Source: an uncultured Flavobacterium sp. (GTDB lineage: Bacteria > Bacteroidota > Bacteroidia > Flavobacteriales > Flavobacteriaceae). From it: a DNA stretch of 7,973 nucleotides. Under the pieces are notes generated by a model that worked only from the letters and a program-made list of their open reading frames with translations, did no database searches and was not told where the DNA came from. Below are positions 1 to 7,223 of the stretch, piece by piece. Made by a program: the position numbers and the translations under genes. Position 1 is the stretch's first letter, and each line of letters opens with the position of its first letter. The stretch spans positions 1 through 7,973 of the forward strand of contig NZ_CAMLMK010000116.1 in assembly GCF_946481155.1 (NCBI RefSeq). Reading direction: 5' to 3'.

Positions 1-272
1 TTAGCTATAGCTTCTTTTTCAGCGGTAAGCTCAGCGGGTACTTCTGGGTTATTTTTCAAATCGCCTGTTCCCGGGAAACGCAAATCGACGATACTTTTAA
101 TATGATACTTGCTTACGTACTCATCAAGTTCATCCGGCGGAATTACACCGCTTTTATATACTTTCCCTTCCGTAATGGTTTCAAAGTTGTGGTTGATGTG
201 CATATCATAGACATACTTTCCTACTCCGGCCATTACAATTAAAAGGACAACAATTATTATTTTCTTTTTCAT
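1..272 (-). CDS. Membrane-anchored tyrosine/dual-specificity phosphatase-like protein (N-terminal part, cut by left edge)
   Basis: Reading leftwards from the ATG at 272 gives 90 open codons with no stop before the window edge. The protein starts MKKK followed by a hydrophobic helix (about residues 5-18), which looks like an uncleaved signal anchor or signal peptide and would place the rest of the protein in the periplasm by the positive-inside rule. Residues of about 30-70 contain FETITEGKVYKSG, then IKSIVDLRFPG, the pattern seen at the front of protein-tyrosine/dual-specificity phosphatase domains of the 'fused DSP-PTPase/NAD kinase-like' type. The catalytic CxxGxxR loop would lie beyond the edge, so activity cannot be judged. 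Its ATG lies three bases after the stop of the LTA-synthase-like gene, which implies one transcript and probably translational coupling. The family call rests only on the N-terminal third and is moderately sure; the reading frame is very sure. Confidence 0.75.
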   Translation of the reverse strand, partial: MKKKIIIVVLLIVMAGVGKYVYDMHINHNFETITEGKVYKSGVIPPDELDEYVSKYHIKSIVDLRFPGTGDLKNNPEVPAELTAEKEAIA

Positions 273-275
273 ATC

Positions 276-2201
276 TTACTTTGTGTAATATAGTTTCTGA
301 TCAATGATTCTTTCAAAATAATCCTGAATGAACGCTTTACAGGCTTCACCGGTTGCGAGCATCTCTTTATTCGGCTTCGAGATTAAATTCTTCTCCAAAG
401 CTTTATCATTGCTATTATAGTACCCTACAATTTTCTTGCCATCAAAGGTACAAATATAATTTCCGCGTTGGAACTGATACAAATTCCCGTTGAAATTAAT
501 TGTGTATGGCTGTACTTTTTTATCGCCCAGCAAGCTTCTGCCCCAGCTTCTGAAAGGTTTGTCATAACCCACCATGTCAAGAATTGTCGGATAAATGTCG
601 ATTTGCTGTGCCAATGCTTTATCTACACCTTTTAAACTTCCGTCAGGTTTGTAGATAAGAATTGGTGCCGCTGTCCTGTTGATAACATTCTGATATTCTT
701 CGTAATGCGACTGGTTCCCGTGATCCGCCGTTATGATAAATATCGTATTGTTGAACCAAGGCTGTTTTTTGGCTTCCTCGAAGAATTTCTTAAACGAATA
801 ATCGGTATAGCCTACACATTGGTGCATCGGAACATTTCCTTTTGGAAACTTACCTTTATACTTCTCCGGCACAATATAAGGCTCATGCGAAGAAACGGTG
901 AATATCGTACTGAAGAACGGTTTCTGCTTTTTATCCAGCGTCTGTTTCATGAAGTGTAAAAACGGCTCATCCCAAATTCCCCATACACCGTCAAATTCGG
1001 CATCATTATTAAATTCGGTTTTCCCGTAATAATGGTCATATCCTAAAATATTTCCAAAACCAAGAAAGCCCATAGAACCATTCGGTGCGCCATGGAAGAA
1101 GGAAGTATCATAGCCCATTTCTTTTAAGCAGGAAACCAATGACTGGATTTTTTGTTTAGGATAAGGCGACGATGTAAACGCATCTCTGAAAGAAGGCACT
1201 CCGGCAATGATAGATGACATTCCGTGAATAGATTTACTTCCATTCGCAAAACCATTTGTATAAATCCTGCTGTGTTGCGCTAATGAATCCAGGAAAGGCG
1301 TGTAACCCACATAATTCTTAATGTTCATATCCTTATTAAGGCAACCCCAATATTCTCTTCCGAAGCTTTCGGTAATAATCAAAACAATATTTGGCGTCGT
1401 TTTCGCATTATTATGATACTCCTTAATAGGCTGGAAATTTTCCACAACCACATTTTTATCAACGAGATCAATCTTTTTAAAGCTGGTTTTCCCGATCGTT
1501 CTTATAATAGCAAAAGGCGTGTTCAAAATGATATCGGCGTGCTGCGGCTTTTCAACATAACGGTTTGCGTCGATAAGATTTAAAGGACGCGTGCTTTTCT
1601 TAAAATCACCTCTTATCCCTCCAACGGCCATTGTTGCAATAACCATAATTCCTAATAATGATGAGGAGAAATAAGCAACTTTCGCTTTAGGAACTTCATG
1701 CCCGATCCTAACTCGCTTATAAAGGTATATCCAAAGAGCAGCCAAGGCAAAAAACAAAATGTATACGTGCCAGTAGCTAACAATAAATCTGAAAAACATA
1801 TTGCCTTTGTTCGATTCATGCTTCATAATATCCATGAAAGCGATTGTGGTTCTGGCGTAGGTAAATTTATAATAGATAAAATCGACGAAATTCGTGGCAT
1901 AAGCCAGCAAATTGGTTATAAAGTAAACGTAGAATAAAAAAGTCTGATAACTTCTTTTGGTATTAATCCATATAGGAAGCACCGAAAAAAGCAGAAATAA
2001 GGCATTCACATACAGAATTGCGGTCGTATCAAAGACCAATCCGTGATAAGCCAAGGCTGCAAAATCAGAAACCGAATCGACTTTTAACAGGTCGAAATTA
2101 TATACGAAAAACAGTACTCTTGCCAAAAAATAGAAAAAATACGCTAAAACTATCCTATATAACAGTGCTTTATATTCCTGTACCCTAAAAAATTTATTCA
2201 T
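276..2201 (-). CDS. LTA synthase family protein (membrane phosphoglycerol transferase-like, alkaline phosphatase superfamily)
   Basis: This 641-residue protein matches the usual length and plan of the LTA synthase/OpgB family: five hydrophobic segments (about 11-35, 55-78, 86-110, 137-161, 177-196) followed by a large sulfatase-fold domain expected outside the inner membrane. Metal and catalytic residues are visible: Glu278 in NIVLIITESFG, Ser324 in ANGSKSIHG where the nucleophile sits, His439 in SSHEPY, and Asp493-His494 in TADHGN. The nucleophile position carries Ser rather than the Thr of Staphylococcus aureus LtaS; I recall Ser as common in Bacteroidota members. The family moves phosphoglycerol, or sometimes phosphoethanolamine, from a phospholipid to a glycan or lipid. 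Bacteroidota make no lipoteichoic acid, so the acceptor is unknown. No Shine-Dalgarno is seen before the ATG at 2201, normal for this phylum. It is the first gene of a unit with the phosphatase-like gene. The family assignment is sure; the substrate is not. Confidence 0.93.
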   Translation of the reverse strand: MNKFFRVQEYKALLYRIVLAYFFYFLARVLFFVYNFDLLKVDSVSDFAALAYHGLVFDTTAILYVNALFLLFSVLPIWINTKRSYQTFLFYVYFITNLLAYATNFVDFIYYKFTYARTTIAFMDIMKHESNKGNMFFRFIVSYWHVYILFFALAALWIYLYKRVRIGHEVPKAKVAYFSSSLLGIMVIATMAVGGIRGDFKKSTRPLNLIDANRYVEKPQHADIILNTPFAIIRTIGKTSFKKIDLVDKNVVVENFQPIKEYHNNAKTTPNIVLIITESFGREYWGCLNKDMNIKNYVGYTPFLDSLAQHSRIYTNGFANGSKSIHGMSSIIAGVPSFRDAFTSSPYPKQKIQSLVSCLKEMGYDTSFFHGAPNGSMGFLGFGNILGYDHYYGKTEFNNDAEFDGVWGIWDEPFLHFMKQTLDKKQKPFFSTIFTVSSHEPYIVPEKYKGKFPKGNVPMHQCVGYTDYSFKKFFEEAKKQPWFNNTIFIITADHGNQSHYEEYQNVINRTAAPILIYKPDGSLKGVDKALAQQIDIYPTILDMVGYDKPFRSWGRSLLGDKKVQPYTINFNGNLYQFQRGNYICTFDGKKIVGYYNSNDKALEKNLISKPNKEMLATGEACKAFIQDYFERIIDQKLYYTK

Positions 2202-2235
2202 GTTAATTTAATGAAAATCAGTAAAATTAAGGTGC

Positions 2236-2243
2236 CAAAAGTA
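2236..2243 (-). promoter_or_regulatory. Bacteroidota-type -7 box for the LTA-synthase-like gene
   Basis: On the minus strand this reads TACTTTTG, a perfect match to the TAnnTTTG -7 consensus of Bacteroidota sigma-70-type promoters. It sits about 35 bases upstream of the ATG at 2201, leaving a leader of roughly 25-30 bases. I see no good TTG -33 element at the usual distance, so the call rests on the -7 match and on position. Confidence 0.5.
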
Positions 2244-2305
2244 CAAAATAACCTTATTTTTTATGAAGTAATCTGAAAATTTTAAGCAAACTTTATTATT
2301 TTTTT

Positions 2306-2313
2306 ATAATTTG
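2306..2313 (+). promoter_or_regulatory. Weak candidate -7 box for the acyl-CoA ligase gene
   Basis: The bases ATAATTTG approximate the Bacteroidota TAnnTTTG box (the TTTG core is intact, the leading TA is not in register). The box lies 22 bases before the ATG at 2336, within the 134-bp divergent spacer and after a run of T. No -33 element is clear. This is the best plus-strand candidate in the spacer, but in such AT-rich DNA it could be chance. Confidence 0.27.
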
Positions 2314-2335
2314 CGTAATCTAAAACTTATCAATT

Positions 2336-4114
2336 ATGACTAACGTTACCCGCCTTTTTGATTTTCCCTATTACCAGCTTGAAAAGTATAACTTACCCGA
2401 CGCCCTTGTTACAAAACAAAATGGCCAGTGGATAAAGACATCAACGCAGGAATATATTGATAAAGCCAATGCCATTTCAAGAGGCTTGCTGCGAATGGGC
2501 GTTCAGAAGAACGATAAAATAGCCATTATTTCTTCCAACAACAGAACCGAATGGAACATTACGGACATTGGGGTACTTCAAACAGGAGCGCAAACCGTGC
2601 CTATTTATCCGACCATTTCTGCAGAAGAGTATGCCTATGTTTTGAATCATTCAGAATCAAAATACTGTTTTATCTCTGACGAAGATGTTTACCAGAAAAT
2701 TTCATCCATAAGAAACGTAGTTCCTTCGTTACAGGAAATTTACTCTTATAATGATATTCCGGGATGCAAAAGCTGGAAGGAAGTTTTAGAATTAGGAGCC
2801 GACACTTCCAACCAGGATGTAGTTGAAGACCGAAAAAACAGCATTACCGCTACAGACTTAGCGACCATTATCTATACTTCAGGAACAACGGGAAAACCCA
2901 AAGGTGTAATGTTAAGCCATCAGAATATTGTGTCAGATGTTTTAATGAGTGCACCACGTGTTCCTTTAAGACCGGGAGATACAAGAGCCTTAAGCTTTTT
3001 GCCGGTATGCCATATTTTTGAAAGAATGCTTTTGTATTTGTACCAATATTACGGCATCTCCATCTATTTCGCTGAAAGCATTGAAAAAATCAGCGATAAC
3101 TTAAAAGAAGTGAAACCGCACGTGATGTCGGTTGTTCCGCGTCTTTTGGAAAAAGTATATGATAAGATCTATGCTAAAGGCGCCGATTTAACCGGGATCA
3201 AGAAAAAACTTTTCTTCTGGGCATTAGATTTAGGTATGGATTACAAACCGTACGGTGAAAATGGAGGATTCTATGAATTCAAATTAAAGATCGCCAGAAA
3301 ACTGATTTTCTCAAAATGGAAAGAAGGTCTTGGAGGCGAACTGGAATTATTAGTTTCCGGCAGTGCTGCATTGCAAAGCCGATTAACAAAAGTATTCTGT
3401 GCCGCGAATATCCCTGTAATGGAAGGTTACGGACTAACAGAAACTTCACCTGTAATTTCTGTAAACGATATGCGCAACAGAAATTTCAAAATAGGAACTG
3501 TCGGCAAAGTGCTGGACGGTGTTTCAGTGAAAATTGGCGAAGACGGCGAAATTCTTTGCAAAGGCCCGAACGTAATGATGGGCTATTACAAAGACGAAGC
3601 ACAAACTAATGAAGTTCTTAAAGACGGTTATTTCCATACAGGCGACATCGGGGAAATCTGCAATGACGGCTTTTTAAAGATAACCGACCGTAAAAAAGAA
3701 ATGTTCAAGACTTCCGGCGGAAAATATGTAGCGCCTCAGGTTTTGGAAAACACCTTCAAGCAATCCCGCTTTATTGAACAGATTATGGTTGTTGGTGATG
3801 GCGAGAAAATGCCGGCCGCTTTTATTCAGCCGAATTTTGATTTTGTTAAGGACTGGGCAAAACTAAAAGGAATAGATGTGGGCAACACTCCTGCTGAAAT
3901 GGCCTGCAACAAAGACGTTATTGAGCGAATCGAAGAAGAAGTTGATGAATTAAATAAGAAATTCGGTAACTGGGAACAGGTAAAACGTATCGAATTAACA
4001 CCGGACATCTGGTCTATCGATGGTGGTCACCTGACACCTACAATGAAATTAAAGCGTAAAATCATAAAAGAGAAATATCAGAATCTTTATGATAAAATCT
4101 ATAATAATGCCTAA
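2336..4114 (+). CDS. Long-chain fatty acid-CoA ligase (AMP-forming)
   Basis: This 592-residue cytoplasmic or membrane-associated enzyme activates free fatty acids with ATP and CoA to acyl-CoA through an acyl-adenylate. Signature motifs of the AMP-forming ligase family appear in order: the P-loop YTSGTTGKPKG at 180-190, GYGLTETSP at 364-372 (adenine site), YFHTGDIG at 432-439 (ribose-binding Asp437), ITDRKKEMFKTSGGK at 449-463 (hinge region), and the C-terminal PTMKLKRK with catalytic Lys571. The length near 600 and the middle segment at about 285-330 fit the larger FadD15/eukaryote-like long-chain ligase group rather than the 561-residue Escherichia coli FadD, so I leave the symbol blank. The gene has its own terminator and stands just upstream of the beta-oxidation operon, which supports a fatty-acid substrate. 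All catalytic motifs look intact. A role in phospholipid remodelling of exogenous fatty acids is an alternative; chain length cannot be read from sequence. Confidence 0.93.
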   Translation: MTNVTRLFDFPYYQLEKYNLPDALVTKQNGQWIKTSTQEYIDKANAISRGLLRMGVQKNDKIAIISSNNRTEWNITDIGVLQTGAQTVPIYPTISAEEYAYVLNHSESKYCFISDEDVYQKISSIRNVVPSLQEIYSYNDIPGCKSWKEVLELGADTSNQDVVEDRKNSITATDLATIIYTSGTTGKPKGVMLSHQNIVSDVLMSAPRVPLRPGDTRALSFLPVCHIFERMLLYLYQYYGISIYFAESIEKISDNLKEVKPHVMSVVPRLLEKVYDKIYAKGADLTGIKKKLFFWALDLGMDYKPYGENGGFYEFKLKIARKLIFSKWKEGLGGELELLVSGSAALQSRLTKVFCAANIPVMEGYGLTETSPVISVNDMRNRNFKIGTVGKVLDGVSVKIGEDGEILCKGPNVMMGYYKDEAQTNEVLKDGYFHTGDIGEICNDGFLKITDRKKEMFKTSGGKYVAPQVLENTFKQSRFIEQIMVVGDGEKMPAAFIQPNFDFVKDWAKLKGIDVGNTPAEMACNKDVIERIEEEVDELNKKFGNWEQVKRIELTPDIWSIDGGHLTPTMKLKRKIIKEKYQNLYDKIYNNA

Positions 4115-4123
4115 AAATCAGCC

Positions 4124-4152
4124 AACTCCTCTCTTATGGGGAGTTTTTTTTT
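4124..4152 (+). terminator. Rho-independent terminator after the acyl-CoA ligase gene
   Basis: AACTCCTC (4124-4131) pairs with GGGGAGTT (4138-4145) to give an 8-bp stem with one G-U pair and a TCTTAT loop. An unbroken run of nine T covers 4144-4152. It begins ten bases after the ligase stop codon. On the opposite strand there is only a weak T-run, so it acts mainly rightwards. It separates the ligase transcript from the MarR-led operon. Confidence 0.9.
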
Positions 4153-4177
4153 AACTTAACCTAAAAATAATGCAAAT

Positions 4178-4197
4178 ATATTATGCATGCATAGTAT
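4178..4197. promoter_or_regulatory. Palindromic operator-like site, probably bound by the adjacent MarR protein
   Basis: The core TATGCATGCATA (4182-4193) is a perfect 12-bp palindrome. It extends to a 20-bp inverted repeat at 4178-4197 with only one mismatched pair (4181 against 4194). It covers the place where a -33 element would sit relative to the -7 box at 4205, so a bound protein would block RNA polymerase. MarR proteins are dimers that bind 16-24-bp near-palindromes close to their own genes. Binding by this particular MarR is inferred. Confidence 0.55.
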
Positions 4198-4204
4198 TTA
4201 TTTG

Positions 4205-4212
4205 TATATTTG
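4205..4212 (+). promoter_or_regulatory. Bacteroidota-type -7 box of the MarR-fadN-fadA operon
   Basis: TATATTTG is an exact match to the TAnnTTTG -7 consensus. It ends 17 bases before the ATG at 4230, giving a short leader of roughly 10-15 bases. The position, just after the ligase terminator and next to the palindrome, suits the promoter of the operon. It also argues against translation starting at the upstream ATG at 4170, which would lie before the promoter. Confidence 0.55.
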
Positions 4213-4229
4213 AAATTCTTAAAAACGTT

Positions 4230-4682
4230 ATGAAAGACAAAACGATAGATTATGTTTTAAGAGCCACCTGGCAGGCAGTAGCAAGAATGTACAACGAAGA
4301 AGCTACTAAATATGGCGCTACAATGGCCACAGGATTTGCTTTGCTTAGTATTGACAGGGATAACGGAACACCCTCTACAGCTATAAGTACCAAAATGGGT
4401 ATGGAAGCTACGAGCCTGACGCGGACATTAAAATCAATGGAAGACAGAGGCCTGATTATCAGAAAAAAAAATCCAGTTGATGGTCGCGGAGTTATCATCC
4501 ATTTAACAAAGCTGGGGAAAGAAAAAAGGGAATTATCAAAAACAACCGTACTTAAATTTAACGAAACGATCCGGCAACATGTTTCCGAAGAAAAACTGGA
4601 TCATTTTATGGAAGTTGCGGAAATTATTAATGAACTGATTGCAGATAAAGGCATTTTCGGAGATCCTGAAAATATCGATTAA
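4230..4682 (+). CDS. MarR family winged helix-turn-helix transcriptional regulator
   Basis: A 150-residue dimeric DNA-binding protein of the usual MarR length. The DNA-binding region runs from about residue 48 (STAISTKMGM, then TSLTRTLKSMEDRGLIIR to 78), and the wing follows as NPVDGRGVIIHLT at 81-93, holding the DxR signature (Asp84, Arg86) of the family. Flanking helices at the ends fit the dimer interface. I chose the ATG at 4230 over the in-frame ATG at 4170 because the upstream one adds 20 hydrophobic residues foreign to MarR proteins and lies ahead of the likely -7 box and operator. It is followed after 44 bases by the fadN gene with no promoter or terminator between, so it probably leads the operon and controls it, perhaps in response to acyl-CoA or a fatty acid. 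Ligand and repressor direction are inferred. Confidence 0.9.
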   Translation: MKDKTIDYVLRATWQAVARMYNEEATKYGATMATGFALLSIDRDNGTPSTAISTKMGMEATSLTRTLKSMEDRGLIIRKKNPVDGRGVIIHLTKLGKEKRELSKTTVLKFNETIRQHVSEEKLDHFMEVAEIINELIADKGIFGDPENID

Positions 4683-4726
4683 GTGTAACAAACAAATCTG
4701 ACCACAAAAAACAATAAATATAAAAG

Positions 4727-7117
4727 ATGAATCGACTTATCAAAAAAGTAGCAGTAGTAGGATCCGGAATAATGGGATCCGGAATTGCCTGTCACTTTGC
4801 CAATATCGGTGTGGAAGTATTGCTTCTCGATATTGTTCCGAGAGAACTAACCGAAGCTGAACAAAAGAAGGGCCTTACCTTAGAAAACAAAGCCGTTCGC
4901 AACCGATTGGTAAACGACCATTTGGCCAACGCCCTAAAATCTAAGCCCTCTCCTATTTACGATCAGAAATTCGCCAGCCGAATCACTACCGGAAATACAA
5001 CCGATGATTTGACCAAAATCAAAGATTGCGATTGGATCATTGAAGTTGTTGTTGAACGATTGGATATCAAAAAATCTGTTTTCGAGCAGATTGAAAAATA
5101 CAGAAAACCAGGAACATTAATCACGTCAAATACGTCTGGTATCCCAATTCATTTTATGAGCGAAGGCCGAAGCGAGGATTTCCAGAAACATTTCTGCGGA
5201 ACCCACTTCTTCAACCCTGCCCGTTACTTAAAATTATTCGAAATCATCCCAGGTCCCCAAACTTCAAAAGAAGTATTGGATTTCCTTAATGAATATGGCG
5301 AAAAATTCCTTGGAAAAACTTCGGTGGTGGCCAAAGATACTCCGGCATTTATCGGAAACAGAATCGGTATCTTCGGAATTCAGAGTTTGTTTCATTTGGT
5401 AAAAGACATGAGACTGACCATCGAAGAAGTAGATAAATTAACTGGTCCTGTTATTGGCCGACCAAAATCTGCAACTTTCAGAACCGTTGATGTTGTTGGA
5501 CTAGACACTTTAGTTCACGTTTCTAACGGAATTTACGAAAACTGTCCGACCGATGAAGCCCACGAATTGTTCAAACTTCCGGATTTCATTTCTAAAATGG
5601 TTGAAAACAATTGGTTGGGAAGCAAAACTGGTCAGGGATTCTACAAAAAAGTAGATAAAGACATTCTTTCTTTGGATTTAGACACTTTAGAATACAGACC
5701 CGCTAAAAAAGCCTCTTTCGCAACTTTGGAAATGACTAAGACGATTGACAAACCGATCGACCGTTTCAAGGTATTAGTAAAAGGAACGGACAAAGCAGGA
5801 GAATTTTACAGAAAGAGTTTCTCTTCAATGTTTGCTTATGTTTCCAACCGCGTACCTGAAATTACTGATGATTTCTATAAAATAGATGATGCCATGAAAG
5901 CCGGTTTCGGTTGGGAAAATGGCCCGTTCGAAATCTGGGATGCCATCGGAGTAGAAAAAGGAATCGAATTAATGAAAGCGGAAGGCCTTGCTCCTGCAGC
6001 TTGGGTAACTGAAATGATTGCTTCAGGAAACACTTCCTTTTATTCTGTAAAAGAAGGCGCTACACATTACCATAATATCACTTCAAAATCACAAACTAAA
6101 GTTCCTGGTCAGGATGCATTCATTATTCTGAACAACATCCGCGAAAGCAAAAAAGTCTGGAGCAACAGCGAGGCAATCGTTCAGGATTTAGGGGATGGAA
6201 TCTTAAACTTAGAATTCCAGTCCAAAATGAATTCCATTGGTGGTGGCGTAATCCAGGGAATCAACAAAGCCATCGAATTGGCCGAAAAAGATTTCCGCGG
6301 ATTAGTAATCGGAAACCAGGCAGCTAATTTCTCTGTCGGAGCCAATATCGCCATGATTTTCATGATGGCCGTAGAACAGGAATACGACGAGTTAAACATG
6401 GCTATCAAAATGTTCCAGGATACGATGATGCGAGTAAGATATTCCGGAATTCCGGTAATTGCTGCTCCTCATGGAATGACCTTAGGAGGCGGATGTGAGT
6501 TGACAATGCACGCTGACAAAGCTGTAGCTGCAGCTGAAACCTATATTGGGTTAGTTGAATTTGGAGTTGGCGTTATCCCTGGTGGTGGCGGTTCCAAAGA
6601 AATGGCGCTCCGTGCCTCAGATACTTTCCGCAAAAACGACGTGGAATTGAACGCTTTACAGGAATATTTCTTAACTGTGGGAATGGCAAAAGTCGCTACT
6701 TCTGCTTACGAGGCTTACGATTTAGGAATTCTTCAAAAAGGAAAAGACATTGTCGTAGTAAACAAAGACCGTCAGATTGCCGAAGCTAAGAAACACGCAA
6801 TTTTAATGGCCGAAGCGGGTTACACTCAACCTGTAAAACGCAAAGACATTAAGGTTCTGGGTAAACAGGCTCTGGGAATGTTCCTTGTAGGTACCGATCA
6901 GATGAAAGCCGGTCAATATATTTCGGATCACGATAAGAAAATTGCAAATAAACTGGCATATGTAATGGCAGGTGGTGATTTATCGGAACCAACGTTAGTC
7001 AGCGAGCAATACTTACTGGATCTGGAAAGAGAAGCTTTCTTATCGCTTTGTACCGAAAGAAAAACACTGGAAAGAATCCAGTTTATGTTAACCAAAGGGA
7101 AACCGTTGCGTAATTAG
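4727..7117 (+). CDS. fadN: 3-hydroxyacyl-CoA dehydrogenase/enoyl-CoA hydratase, FadN type
   Basis: This 796-residue enzyme catalyses two beta-oxidation steps in the cytoplasm: hydration of 2-enoyl-CoA and NAD-dependent oxidation of L-3-hydroxyacyl-CoA. The dehydrogenase comes first: dinucleotide motif GSGIMGSG at 12-19, SNTSG at 134-138, GTHFFNPARYLKLFEII at 158-174 with the His160/Glu172 catalytic pair, and NRI at 211. A second dehydrogenase-type helical region occupies about 355-435. The crotonase fold follows: oxyanion-hole segment NFSVGANIAM at 534-543 and GMTLGGGCE at 583-591, then IGLVEFGVGVIPGGGG to 622. Glu591 and Glu611 correspond to the two catalytic glutamates. This order is the reverse of Escherichia coli FadB and equals Bacillus subtilis FadN, which it also resembles in length and in the ending GKPLRN. 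It sits between the MarR and thiolase genes. Start context is A-rich (ATAAAAG). No key residue is missing. Confidence 0.95.
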   Translation: MNRLIKKVAVVGSGIMGSGIACHFANIGVEVLLLDIVPRELTEAEQKKGLTLENKAVRNRLVNDHLANALKSKPSPIYDQKFASRITTGNTTDDLTKIKDCDWIIEVVVERLDIKKSVFEQIEKYRKPGTLITSNTSGIPIHFMSEGRSEDFQKHFCGTHFFNPARYLKLFEIIPGPQTSKEVLDFLNEYGEKFLGKTSVVAKDTPAFIGNRIGIFGIQSLFHLVKDMRLTIEEVDKLTGPVIGRPKSATFRTVDVVGLDTLVHVSNGIYENCPTDEAHELFKLPDFISKMVENNWLGSKTGQGFYKKVDKDILSLDLDTLEYRPAKKASFATLEMTKTIDKPIDRFKVLVKGTDKAGEFYRKSFSSMFAYVSNRVPEITDDFYKIDDAMKAGFGWENGPFEIWDAIGVEKGIELMKAEGLAPAAWVTEMIASGNTSFYSVKEGATHYHNITSKSQTKVPGQDAFIILNNIRESKKVWSNSEAIVQDLGDGILNLEFQSKMNSIGGGVIQGINKAIELAEKDFRGLVIGNQAANFSVGANIAMIFMMAVEQEYDELNMAIKMFQDTMMRVRYSGIPVIAAPHGMTLGGGCELTMHADKAVAAAETYIGLVEFGVGVIPGGGGSKEMALRASDTFRKNDVELNALQEYFLTVGMAKVATSAYEAYDLGILQKGKDIVVVNKDRQIAEAKKHAILMAEAGYTQPVKRKDIKVLGKQALGMFLVGTDQMKAGQYISDHDKKIANKLAYVMAGGDLSEPTLVSEQYLLDLEREAFLSLCTERKTLERIQFMLTKGKPLRN

Positions 7118-7123
7118 ATAACC

Positions 7124-7203
7124 GAACATAGAATATAGAAAAAAGAATATAGAATAAGCACAAAACTGAGATGTCTATCCTCTATTATCTATTCTCTATT
7201 TTC
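7124..7203. repeat. Imperfect inverted repeat in the fadN-fadA spacer
   Basis: The 106-bp gap between the fadN stop and the thiolase start is almost filled by two 30-bp arms, 7124-7153 and 7174-7203, which match as reverse complements at 23 of 30 positions without gaps, around a 20-bp loop. Within each arm the unit ATAGA recurs about every eight to ten bases, so the left arm is also a rough direct repeat (AGAATATAGAA at 7130-7140 and 7144-7154). It would form a long, AT-rich, interrupted hairpin in the transcript. There is no T-tract directly after it that would make it a good intrinsic terminator, and no TAnnTTTG promoter box was found. It may be a degenerate intergenic repeat element or an mRNA stability or processing signal. 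Confidence 0.6.
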
Positions 7204-7223
7204 CAACTCTTAAAAAAGAAAAA

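Noticed and set aside
705..959. Open frame on the plus strand inside the LTA-synthase-like gene (also 1698-1937)
   Set aside because: Both are antisense shadows of a well-supported gene with intact family motifs; their translations resemble no family I know and lack start context.
2202..2335. Possible small gene or RNA in the divergent spacer
   Set aside because: The 134 bp are very AT-rich, hold no convincing reading frame or strong stem, and are accounted for by two divergent promoter regions.
3316..3609. Open frames overlapping the acyl-CoA ligase gene (3316-3609 plus strand, 3826-4008 minus strand)
   Set aside because: They lie entirely within a gene with all expected catalytic motifs, and their translations look like out-of-frame sequence.
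4170..4229. In-frame upstream ATG that would extend the MarR protein by 20 residues
   Set aside because: The added residues are hydrophobic and unlike the N-terminus of MarR proteins, and the segment contains the palindrome and the TATATTTG box; the ATG at 4230 gives a normal 150-residue protein.
4760..4785. Direct repeat GGATCCGGAAT with 15-bp spacing near the start of fadN
   Set aside because: It is explained by the protein: the conserved dinucleotide-binding loop reads GSGIMGSGI, so the same codons recur. No sign of a recombination site.
7118..7223. Possible intrinsic terminator or internal promoter between fadN and the thiolase gene
   Set aside because: The hairpin is interrupted and AT-rich with no following T-run on the plus strand, and no TAnnTTTG box is present; I kept it only as a repeat.
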